Under the pieces are notes generated by a model, which saw only the letters and a list, made by a program, of their open reading frames with translations, searched no databases and was not told the DNA's origin. Position numbers and translations under genes: made by a program. Shown here one piece after another: positions 36,799 to 45,800 of a stretch of DNA of 64,000 bases (the stretch's first letter is position 1; the number at the start of each line of letters is the position of its first letter). Origin of the DNA: Aulosira sp. FACHB-615 (GTDB lineage: Bacteria; Cyanobacteriota; Cyanobacteriia; Cyanobacteriales; Nostocaceae); NCBI RefSeq assembly GCF_014698045.1, contig NZ_JACJSE010000003.1, positions 310,001 through 374,000 of the forward strand. Reading direction: 5' to 3'.

Positions 36799-36968
36799 TT
36801 TTCCCTCTCAGAATCAACAAGTGTAAGAAATAGATTGTTTGGTGTGGTTTTAAATTCGGCAGACAGTGTATGCCGAATTGTCTGAATTTGGTTTATTGCT
36901 CTTACAACTGCTGTTTGGGCTGTATTGTTGATGTGGCTAATGTCGTTGATTAATTCTTCGTAGTTCAT
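36795..36968 (-). CDS. 57-residue coupled small protein
   Basis: An ORF from ATG at 36,968 to TGA at 36,797-36,795, overlapping the next ATG as ATGA. The product starts MNYEELINDISHINNTAQ and is helical, with one amphipathic helix of about 45 residues, then LFLTLVDSEREK. Reading-frame continuity and the stop/start overlap argue that it is real. It could be a small adaptor or inhibitor of the system. Upstream ribosome-binding signal is weak. Confidence 0.6.
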   Translation of the reverse strand: MNYEELINDISHINNTAQTAVVRAINQIQTIRHTLSAEFKTTPNNLFLTLVDSEREK

Positions 36969-37023
36969 TGAAGGATCTCAGGGAACAGGGTTTTTCTTTG
37001 ATTCGCTAGTTTGAATTAAGAAT

Positions 37024-38559
37024 TTATTCGCTTTGTTCATCAGCGTTTAATTGGTCAATTGTTTGATAGAGAAGGTCTAAGTCGGGAAATAAGGGTGGTT
37101 CGTCTTTGATGTCGTAGCCTTTGCAGGTAAGGCGTGAGAGGATGGCTTTGTCTGGTTCTCTGTCGCCTTTTTGTAGTGCTTCTTGGGCGATTTTAAGTTC
37201 GTCTTCAGTAAGTTTGCCTTCAATGAGGGCTTCTACTAAGAGTTTGGCGGTGGTGGTTAACAATTGCGATAACCGCTTACATCGCACCCTTGTATGACGA
37301 AGGTTAGCAAGTTGCATCTTAAAATTTTGATCTACTGAATTAGGATCGGGTACAGAAAATAATCTTAAATTTTCAAGAGAAAAGAAAGGATTAATAGCTC
37401 CATAAACCTGCTGTTCTATTAAAATTTGCCCTAATTCAGATTCTAGAAAAGCAGCAATAAAGTGGGATGTTTGCAAATTATTGATTTCTATAAGTGCAAT
37501 ATCCTGATTGATATTACAACCTACTAGTAATTCATCAACAACTGCTACATCTCCGACTGTACCTTTGATGCTTAAAATTATACCTCCAACCTTTAATCTG
37601 CTTCGCTTAATGCTTTCTTCACTGGCAAAATCCATAAGCGGTAGTAACTCTACAGCAATATCGCCATGCTCAAAGTCTTTACCCCTAATCCAAGGAATAC
37701 CTTTTTCTGTAAATAATGCGTTCGCTGGAGTTCCTCCATTAGTTATACGTTTCGCCAATTTTCCAAGTGGTATCAGCTTCGCTCCAGCTTCCTGTATAGC
37801 TTTTACAGCATTTAAAAAGCGGGGATTATAAAACCAAGTATCTATTCTATTTTCTAAAATTAATGATTCAGTTTTAAAGAATTTGGCTAATGGTAGAGCT
37901 TTGAAAAAACCAAAGTAACTATTGAATTTATCTCGGCTCTCCTCTTCTAAATGCCGCGATCGCTCTCTCAAAATCTCCGCCAACCTCACCTTATCCCCTA
38001 TGTAAGTTTGTATTTCTGAACTCCATGATGGTATTAAGACTTCTATTGAATCTTCTAGACGTAGCTGAGATTGAATGACTCCAGTTGTCATTCGTTTTAG
38101 CTGTAAATCCCCAGCACGATAGTTAAGAAAAGCACAAACAAAATATGGATTAATACCTTTTAAGCTAATATTTGCCGTTCTCCTATATGTGATAGCCTTT
38201 GGTGCTGGTATCGGAACAACACAAGCATGACCAACATCTCCAACTAGAGCATAAATAATATTTCCTTCTTTTAATATAAAATCCTTAAACAAATCAATAT
38301 AAGAAGGATTTACTTTATAAGTATCTTCTAAGGAAATGACAAAATCAGTAAAATTTGATGGGCTAATTATGTGAATCCCTTGTTCAGCATAGTGGCTTGT
38401 ATGAATTGGGGGTTCTGACCTTTTCTCAACTACATAATAAGATAATGGTTTACACGGAAAATTCTTGATTTTTTTAATTTCAGCGATAGCATCAGGCTGG
38501 TAAAAATGACAGTCAATCCGGTTTTCCAATTCATCTTTTGGGACTTTACTAATCCACAT
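37024..38559 (-). CDS. hsdS: Type I restriction-modification specificity subunit (HsdS), two TRDs
   Basis: 511 residues with two target-recognition domains. TRD1 is about 1-190 (EGNIIYALVGDVGHACVVP; TTGVIQSQLRLEDSIEVLIP). TRD2 is about 220-410 (TNGGTPANALFTEKGIPWIRGKDF; GGIILSIKGTVGDVAVVD; NPFFSLENLRLFSVPDP). Helical spacers separate and follow them. It directs the adjacent HsdM to a bipartite sequence. The last 90 residues are an acidic extension unusual for HsdS. Separated from hsdM by 3 bp. Confidence 0.87.
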   Translation of the reverse strand: MWISKVPKDELENRIDCHFYQPDAIAEIKKIKNFPCKPLSYYVVEKRSEPPIHTSHYAEQGIHIISPSNFTDFVISLEDTYKVNPSYIDLFKDFILKEGNIIYALVGDVGHACVVPIPAPKAITYRRTANISLKGINPYFVCAFLNYRAGDLQLKRMTTGVIQSQLRLEDSIEVLIPSWSSEIQTYIGDKVRLAEILRERSRHLEEESRDKFNSYFGFFKALPLAKFFKTESLILENRIDTWFYNPRFLNAVKAIQEAGAKLIPLGKLAKRITNGGTPANALFTEKGIPWIRGKDFEHGDIAVELLPLMDFASEESIKRSRLKVGGIILSIKGTVGDVAVVDELLVGCNINQDIALIEINNLQTSHFIAAFLESELGQILIEQQVYGAINPFFSLENLRLFSVPDPNSVDQNFKMQLANLRHTRVRCKRLSQLLTTTAKLLVEALIEGKLTEDELKIAQEALQKGDREPDKAILSRLTCKGYDIKDEPPLFPDLDLLYQTIDQLNADEQSE

Positions 38560-38562
38560 TTT

Positions 38563-40611
38563 TTATTCTCCTCTCACATAAGCCCCAACAATTGCTGCCA
38601 AGTCATTTGGCACACCAACGCTGTAATCTTCTACATTGTTCTTAACTAAATACCCTAATGTATCTGCCACCGCCATAAACACATCCGGCTGTGGTACATC
38701 CTGAAAACGCTGCGGTTCTTGTTCCCTTCCTTGACGTTTTTGGAGATATAAAATACTTGTTTTCGCACCAGTCCCCGACAACTTAAACGTATCCGATGGC
38801 AAACTAATTACCGCCTTAACTATCGCCTTCCCACCATGAAACTGTCCTGTCGCCTCATCTTTTGTACCCATAATGTACTCACGCACATATTTATCCCCAG
38901 AGTTACAAAGCACCCCATCAGGTAATACAATTAATAACCTTCCTCCCGGTTTTAGCATTTGTAAACAACGGTCAATAAATAAAACTGCTGGGTCAATACT
39001 GGCAGAAACAGGCTTCCATAAACCCTTACTATCCGGCTTTCCACCCATCGCCAACCCAGACACAGAAGGCTCATAAGTATAAGTTCCTGCTTTCTTGGGA
39101 TTCTCTACCAAATCAGAGCGAAACTGTTTTAAAATTAATTCTCTTCCTTTTTCGTAATTTCTCTTTTTATCTTCCTGATTCTTACTAAACTTAGGTGTAC
39201 CAAACGGCGGGTTTGTACAAATCAAGTCATAACTACAGGGTTTAAGTTGAGCAGTAATTAACGAGTCATCAGTACGAAAAATTTTTGCCTTTGGCGCACC
39301 CAACAACGCCATATTTACCCGTGCCAGCGTTACCATATCTTGGGAATTGTCCGCACCAATAAAACTGTATTGGCACATATCTTGAAACAGCTTGTCACGA
39401 CGCACATCTTCCGAAGTTTCCTTACCCAATATTTCTAGTAACGCCCGTTCTAAATAGCCCATCGCCACTGCACCAAACCCGTAACTTCCACAAGCTGGGT
39501 CACAAAAGCGAAAAAGTGGCTTTCCATCTTCATCCCGTGCTGTTAAAAGTTCCGGCGTTTCTTCTTTAATATCGTGAAAAGCAATAGCCAACATCGCCTG
39601 TTTTACAGGTGCAGGAGTCAAATAAACACCCATCCCTTCCGGTTTAAACTTAGCCCGTAGAAACACATCTAACAACCGCCCCAGCACATCTGCCGCAATA
39701 TCTGCCAATGTCCCTTGGGTTTTCACCGGCTGATCGTAATTATTAGTAACAGCCCCCAAATTTTGAATTAAATCTAGTAAGGTTTCATAGTTCCGAGGTT
39801 GTCTTAATCGGAGGTGAGTTTGTTCATCAAAAATGGAGTGAGACTCGCCGTTATCATCTGTCACCACATAGTCAGCGTGAGATTTGAAGTAGTCAAACGC
39901 TGCCTGAATTTGTGCTATTGCTGTTTGACTATGTTGTTTAACATAAGCAACATTAAAAATTTGATTTAAATTCAGCGTTTGGTCGTTGTGCTGAAATTCT
40001 AAATCAGCCCCCTCATGATGCAAGCGAAAAGATTCTAAAAATAGGATTTTCGTTACTTCTTGGATAATATCATTAGAGCCAGAAACATTATCCCGAACAT
40101 TTTGATAAACCTGTTCGTGAAACTCATCAAACCCTCGCATCAAACGCTCATACATCTTCATTGACCACCGATAAGTCGGGTCAGCCTTGATGCGTTTGTA
40201 TTCGTTAATTTCTGTGAGTGTCGGGAGACGGTCAATTTCGTAAGCCGGAAAGCTTAATTCAAAAAATGTTTTATGTTCCCCATCACTAACCACAGCAAAC
40301 TGGGGAAACTCATCTTCTCTAGTATCAGCAGGTGGTAAGGTATAGGATTTTTGTTGAACATATTCTGCATTTGCCTTATTCCACTGTCCCGGTGCTAATG
40401 CTAATAGGAAAATACGCGGTGTTTCTACCCCCTGATACTGTCCCCAAACAATAGCTGCGCCTTCCTCATCCGCCGAACTCGTCAGCGTAACTAAATTGTT
40501 AAAACCATCATTATTGTATTGTTGGCACAGAGTCGCTAATATTTCTTGCACAACCGAAGATTCTTGTTTTCCTTCCGTTTTTGTCTTTGCCATATCCCTG
40601 ATTTTTGTCAA
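38563..40611 (-). CDS. hsdM: Type I N6-adenine DNA methyltransferase (HsdM)
   Basis: 682 residues. The N-terminal helical region is followed by SAM motif I DPACGSYGFG (about 370-379) and catalytic motif IV NPPF (467-470), then a C-terminal GGRLLIVLPDGVLCN segment, all in gamma-class N6-adenine order. It should mark host DNA at the sites read by HsdS. No HsdR nuclease gene is present, so methylation must license some other effector of the operon. The gene directly upstream ends one base before it. Confidence 0.92.
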   Translation of the reverse strand: MTKIRDMAKTKTEGKQESSVVQEILATLCQQYNNDGFNNLVTLTSSADEEGAAIVWGQYQGVETPRIFLLALAPGQWNKANAEYVQQKSYTLPPADTREDEFPQFAVVSDGEHKTFFELSFPAYEIDRLPTLTEINEYKRIKADPTYRWSMKMYERLMRGFDEFHEQVYQNVRDNVSGSNDIIQEVTKILFLESFRLHHEGADLEFQHNDQTLNLNQIFNVAYVKQHSQTAIAQIQAAFDYFKSHADYVVTDDNGESHSIFDEQTHLRLRQPRNYETLLDLIQNLGAVTNNYDQPVKTQGTLADIAADVLGRLLDVFLRAKFKPEGMGVYLTPAPVKQAMLAIAFHDIKEETPELLTARDEDGKPLFRFCDPACGSYGFGAVAMGYLERALLEILGKETSEDVRRDKLFQDMCQYSFIGADNSQDMVTLARVNMALLGAPKAKIFRTDDSLITAQLKPCSYDLICTNPPFGTPKFSKNQEDKKRNYEKGRELILKQFRSDLVENPKKAGTYTYEPSVSGLAMGGKPDSKGLWKPVSASIDPAVLFIDRCLQMLKPGGRLLIVLPDGVLCNSGDKYVREYIMGTKDEATGQFHGGKAIVKAVISLPSDTFKLSGTGAKTSILYLQKRQGREQEPQRFQDVPQPDVFMAVADTLGYLVKNNVEDYSVGVPNDLAAIVGAYVRGE

Positions 40612-41010
40612 TTAACCTTTGTAACGAATGAGTCCAGGCCCGAAAACTTCCAACACAGAAGTTTCTTTTGCCAAAGCTTTGATTTGTGCCTCTGTAGTAA
40701 TAAACTTTCCCGGTAACTTCCGACGAATTTCAGCAGCCGATATTGGTTTACCAGTATTAGAATTGACCACTTGAATAATAGCTTCCACCAGTTCTTCTTT
40801 CTCAGTCCGTTGACCTAACTTCACTAGTGGTAAATCCTTAGATGCAGTGTCAATTTCCACCCCATCCATACAAGCAAAGAAAAGGTGAACCTGTGCCTCT
40901 GACCAATTGCTACCAGAATTTTTAGCCAGTTCACATACTTTAGTTAACGGTAAGTTTTCGCGCTTTAATGCAGTAGTGATTTCTTCGTAAATCGCTGGTG
41001 TCATACCCAT
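40612..41010 (-). CDS. Unknown 132-residue protein, possible winged helix
   Basis: Not recognised. The C-terminal TGKPISAAEIRRKLPGKFITTEAQIKALAKETSVLEVFGPGLIRYKG has the helix-turn-helix-wing order of a small regulatory or adaptor domain. The N-terminal half is helical. It abuts hsdM directly (adjacent bases) and follows the 465-residue S-like gene, so it is part of the methylation module. Confidence 0.58.
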   Translation of the reverse strand: MGMTPAIYEEITTALKRENLPLTKVCELAKNSGSNWSEAQVHLFFACMDGVEIDTASKDLPLVKLGQRTEKEELVEAIIQVVNSNTGKPISAAEIRRKLPGKFITTEAQIKALAKETSVLEVFGPGLIRYKG

Positions 41011-41048
41011 TTAAAACCCTGTGTAATTGAGTAAATGCCCCATTTCCC

Positions 41049-42446
41049 TCACTTATGAACTTCCTCAAACAAACTCTGTGCATAATTCCAAATCACTTGC
41101 GATCGTTCGTTTAACTCTCGCTGTCGCTGGTGATGGCGAAGTAATAATTTTTCCCATCGCTGCCGCAGTTCTAAAGGTACATTGGGAACTTTCAAGCGCG
41201 GAATATTTGCAGGATGGGTAAACTGTTGTACAGTTCCCATTGCCATTGCTTCTAACTGAGTACGAATAGCGGTAGTATTTAACACCAATGCCCAAGCCCC
41301 CGGCGTTTCCTTAAACCGTAACCGTTCCAAATGGTCAGTCACGTAAATTTTGGTAGACAGTGCTTCATCAATAAAAGCCACACGCGGGTTACTCACCAAA
41401 GTTGACAGCAATACTTCCCCAGAGGTGAGAGGTTGGCGATAAACACGATTAGGTGCAGGCGATGATCCCTCATTTTCTGTTTTCTCCGGTTGTGACAAAC
41501 TTAAATCTGTCCGAATATCGCTCAACCGCAAATAACATCCCCGTTGCGGAACATCACCATATAGGCGACTTCTCGGAATCTCATCTACTGAAAGCAGCTT
41601 TCCTAAAGAAACCCATCCCAATTGCTGCTTTAACTGGTGCAGTCGATGAGAAAGCTGGACATGATTAGGTAATAAAGAATCATCTATAGAATCAGCCGGA
41701 AAAAACCGCCCAGTCGATAATGAATTATTAGAAACTGGCTGCGACTCATCTAATTGTTTCTCTTCATCAGCCACATAAGCTTCAACTTCAGCCAGCAAGC
41801 GCATTAGGGACTCGTTATTCTCCAAAATATCGTCGTTACAATCCCACACTTTCCCCTGAAGTAAACTTGCGTCCTCTATTGGTGGTAAAGGAAGATGTAG
41901 ATTAGACAGCACCTTTAAACTGACACGAGGTAAAGTAGCTGCCCCTTGGCGATGAATTAGATAAGCCTCATAAGGTTTTTGATTCAAACAAAGTGCCACC
42001 CACACAGCAAAAGGAGATTTAACACCCCTAATCAGGATGCAGTTGGCATCGACTGGGTGACGAGGTAGCCGAGAAGTTACCACCGCAGCCCGCACAGGCG
42101 GAATTTTATTCAGCACCACATCCCCTGGTTGAACACACCATTTCTCCTCAATTGTTGGTGTTTCCCAGTGTTCAGCATCAAGGCGAAATTCCATACAATC
42201 CAAGTTTGCCTGACGGTAGATAGGCGTTTCTTCAATCCTGCGATCGTAAGTATCCGTCCAAGATTGAGTACTCACCCGCCAACCTTCAAGACAGTTGCCA
42301 ATCTCGCCAATTGCCTTACGGGAAATCCGCCCACGAAAAATCTGTGCGGCTGTGCAGTATAATTCAGCACTCCAACAATCTTCTTCATGCAGGATTTCCC
42401 ATGTAATTCGAGTATGGGGTGGTGCTTTCAATTTCCTTACCTCCAC
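41049..42446 (-). CDS. Second HsdS-like specificity protein
   Basis: 465 residues, first gene of the operon. Two recognition-domain-like halves: QPGDVVLNKIPPVRAAVVTSRLP with AATLPRVSLKVLSNLHLPLPP (first) and SGEVLLSTLVSNPRVAFIDE with HPANIPRLKVPNVPLEL (second). Each ends in a charged helix (for example ENNESLMRLLAEVEAYVADEEKQ). This is the layout of type I S subunits but divergent. It may supply a second sequence specificity for one HsdM or recognise unmethylated DNA for the effector. Confidence 0.72.
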   Translation of the reverse strand: MEVRKLKAPPHTRITWEILHEEDCWSAELYCTAAQIFRGRISRKAIGEIGNCLEGWRVSTQSWTDTYDRRIEETPIYRQANLDCMEFRLDAEHWETPTIEEKWCVQPGDVVLNKIPPVRAAVVTSRLPRHPVDANCILIRGVKSPFAVWVALCLNQKPYEAYLIHRQGAATLPRVSLKVLSNLHLPLPPIEDASLLQGKVWDCNDDILENNESLMRLLAEVEAYVADEEKQLDESQPVSNNSLSTGRFFPADSIDDSLLPNHVQLSHRLHQLKQQLGWVSLGKLLSVDEIPRSRLYGDVPQRGCYLRLSDIRTDLSLSQPEKTENEGSSPAPNRVYRQPLTSGEVLLSTLVSNPRVAFIDEALSTKIYVTDHLERLRFKETPGAWALVLNTTAIRTQLEAMAMGTVQQFTHPANIPRLKVPNVPLELRQRWEKLLLRHHQRQRELNERSQVIWNYAQSLFEEVHK

Positions 42447-42846
42447 TACTGCAAATCAGCTCTGGAATTTGCCTCAAGCCAATAAATTTATCCTCCCACT
42501 AACAGGCTTAAGATGCTGTGGAGGAATGCCGTCTTAATGAGTTATGCGTGCCAACCTATACCTAATTTTTGTATGAATGCTAATATAGCATCTTCAATTA
42601 TAAAATGCAAAATATTAAATTGTGAGTTCACATGGATAGAAAAAATAAGTGTGTTATCCTCGAAAAAGACTAGCCTTTCACTCTCTGGCAGTGATATGAG
42701 CAACCAGCACCAGATAGCTGTTAACTACTCGGTTATCGCAATTTTTTCAGCGCAATTTGGTCATTATTGAGTAGTCACCATAACCAGAACGTGCGAAAAG
42801 CTAGACTTCCAGAACTTTCTTCCAACCAGAATCAAGAAAATAACGT
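42447..42846. promoter_or_regulatory. Divergent promoter region of the defence operon and helicase
   Basis: A 400-bp intergenic region between the minus-strand 13-gene operon and the plus-strand helicase; no ORF here looks real. It is AT-rich at 42,580-42,660, where either promoter could lie. One shared control region suggests coordinate regulation of both transcripts. Confidence 0.5.
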
Positions 42847-45800
42847 ATGTCAACAGAGTTACCTTATCTCCGAGCTACCGATATTGGGGAGTACATCCGC
42901 TACCACTCGTGCGATCGCAGATTCAAGCTCAAACACAATAACTACGAACTGGCCAAGGAATTACCTTTTTCGGAGTTAATCTTCAGTACTTCCCTAGATC
43001 CAGTCCTGCAATTGTCAGGTCGGCTGAGAGAAAATGGCTGGGAAAAATCATTGCAAGATGTGGGTTGTACAGACCTGACTTTGACGAGTCAGAAAACAGG
43101 GCAGAATAGGAACACATCCTGGGAGACGTTGATTGAAGTATTACAAAATCTCTCCCCTGGTGAAATAGCTTATGGGCGGGAGATTTCTGTTAAAGGAGAG
43201 TTGGGCGTTTTTTCAGTTGGGGGACAAATAGACTTTGTAGTTATCTTGTGGGATAACAACGAACCCAAGCTGCGATTAGTAGAATCCAAAGCTAGTCGCA
43301 AAGACCGCACCTATTATCAGGCGCAAGTGTCCGTCTATGTAATGCTAGTGCGTCAATTGCTCTATTTAAACCCAATTATGATTGCTGGGAAACTAGTAAA
43401 GCCTGAAAATGTAGAGGCTGTGGTGGTTCGGATTGATGAAGATACGAATAAGAGCCAGGACATACTATCGCTAGAACCTTTAGATTTAGAAACAATTGAA
43501 GCTGACATCACCCGTCTTTTGGCAGCAGATGGCGCACTCCAGCGAATTATCAATGCTGACTTGGCAGAACTAGATTATCAACTGGATGCCAAATGTAGCG
43601 ATTGTGTTCTGAGTGTATATTGCCTTGCAGAGAGTGCGCGTGAGCGACGCTTGGAACTGTTAGGAATCGACACCTCAACTGTAAGAGCATTACGTACAGT
43701 TGGAGTCAATAAAATGGATGACTTAGTTCAGCTTGACTTAAACGGTGAACAAGTAGCTCAACTCCGGCAAGATATTGGCTTTACTGAAAATTTAGAATTG
43801 CTTCAACTCCAAGCCCAAGCACGTTGTATTACGCTTCCTGGTGGCAAAAGCAACCCAAATTCCTATGAAGTACGAGGATTGCCCAGATACGCGGGACAGA
43901 GTCTTCTTCCAGAACACACAATTAACGGCGTACCGTTAATCAGAGTTTACTGCTCCGTTGAGTATGACTACGCAGAAAACCGCATCGTGGGACTGATTGC
44001 TCATGTAACCAAAAGTGACAGAAGAATAGACACTAGCTTTATAGAAGTAGAGGGTCGGCGGAAACCAAACCCTGAGATTAAAGAAATTTTAGAAATAGAA
44101 CGTGATGAAAATAACCGTCCTATCTACGAGGAACGCCAAGTACAAGGTCAAGATGTGATCAAGCTTCAGGAAACTGCTTGGAGTGGAGATTATGAACAAG
44201 ATACCCAAGCAGAAAAGCAACTAATTCAAGAATTTTTCCAACAACTGGTAGCTGCGATCGCAAGGGTAGCCGATACAGATGAAGCCCCAATTCACTTCTA
44301 TTTTTGGTCAAGGCAAGAAATTACCCAACTCATAGAAGGTTGTTCTCGTGCAGATTCTCAACTACTAGGTCATCTCCAAGAATTACTAGGATGTCGTGAG
44401 AAATTAGAACAACTAATTTACTCTTGTCTGGATGATGAGGTTAATCGGCGTTACGCTTTGGGATGGACGGGTAGAGATTTATCGGTTGTTACGTCTCTCA
44501 GATGGTATGACCGAAGTTATCACTGGCGACGAAGACTACCATCTGGTGAAGAAGTTGTTCTGGATCAAGTTTTTTCCTTGGACGTTTTCGACTTTAAATC
44601 TGATTTAGATATTCTGGCAAATGGGGAATGGGCTGATAAATCATCTAGCATTTCCAGCAAGCATAAATTTGAAGTACGGCTTCGTTACTTTAATTCACTC
44701 AGTGCAGCTTACTGGCGTGCCTACTGGGGAACTCTCCCAGACCCAAACGATCCAATTCTTGGTAGTGATGCGAAAGTAAAAAATGCGATTCGTCACTACC
44801 AAAACGCAAAAACTCCAGGTTATTTAGAAGGTTATCTTCTCGCCCGTACTCACGCCTTACGCTGGGTAGAGGAAGGGATAACTTTTAAAAATAATGAAAT
44901 TGAGAAACCAAACTTGGCGATCGCAGCCTTACCTAACTTCACCTTGGGAGTGAATAACACAGCTAGGGCAGGAATTGATTTTCTCCGCTTGGATCAGCAC
45001 GTTAAGGTCATGGATTGGATCGCCAATCACCTTATTCCTCCTATTTATCGCGTACCTTTAGGTCGGACTATACCCCTTAGTAACCTTGTTTCTCTAGGTA
45101 ACAATCGATTAGAAGCAACTATTGACCTTGATAGCTACGGCATTACCCTAGAGACTTTACAGGCGAACTGTACCATCGACCAAGGTTCTTTTGTCAGAGT
45201 CACTCCTGGTTTTAACGATCCCCATAGAGGTCAAACCATTCGTCAACTTTTGTTTGGTGGCAGTACCTGTGTAGTTGAATCAATTAATTGGCAAACAGGA
45301 CACGTTGAACTTGCTGTCAGACAAACTAGACAAAATCGTTATCAGCTGGGTGGTCGGTATTATAATAATGCAGAAAATATTTTTGACTACGCCACTCTTG
45401 ATGAAAGTGCTACAGATTTTGTGGCAGGTAGAGTAGATTCAAGATTAGTTGCCCAAAGTAATCATCATGTTTGTGAGTGGTTTAATCCTGTTAACCCCCA
45501 GATTCCTTTACAAAATAGTTTGACCAGTAACGAATTAGAGCAGTATTGTAAATTTCTGGAGTCTTTAGCCTTAGAGGGTAATAATAAACTAGACCGTAAG
45601 CAGATTGAAGCATCTGTTCAGGGGATAGGTACTCTGATTCAACTATTACAGGGGCCACCAGGAACAGGCAAAACCGAGACAACAGCGATCGCCATTTTTA
45701 TCAGAATTTTGGCAAGGCTGAAGCCTGGAGACATTATATTGCTATCTGCTCATACGCACACTGCTGTTAATAATTTACTGCTGCGTTTAAATAAGCTTTT

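Noticed and set aside
37024..40611. Standard type I restriction-modification system
   Set aside because: No HsdR nuclease-translocase is present in the window; S and M genes are embedded in a larger coupled operon.
24470..42446. BREX or Pgl system
   Set aside because: No PglZ, BrxL or BrxA/B-like gene is visible; only the general mix of methylase, kinase and ATPase is shared.
42513..42770. Plus-strand ORF in the divergent promoter region
   Set aside because: No ribosome-binding site, no recognisable fold, and it occupies the expected control region.
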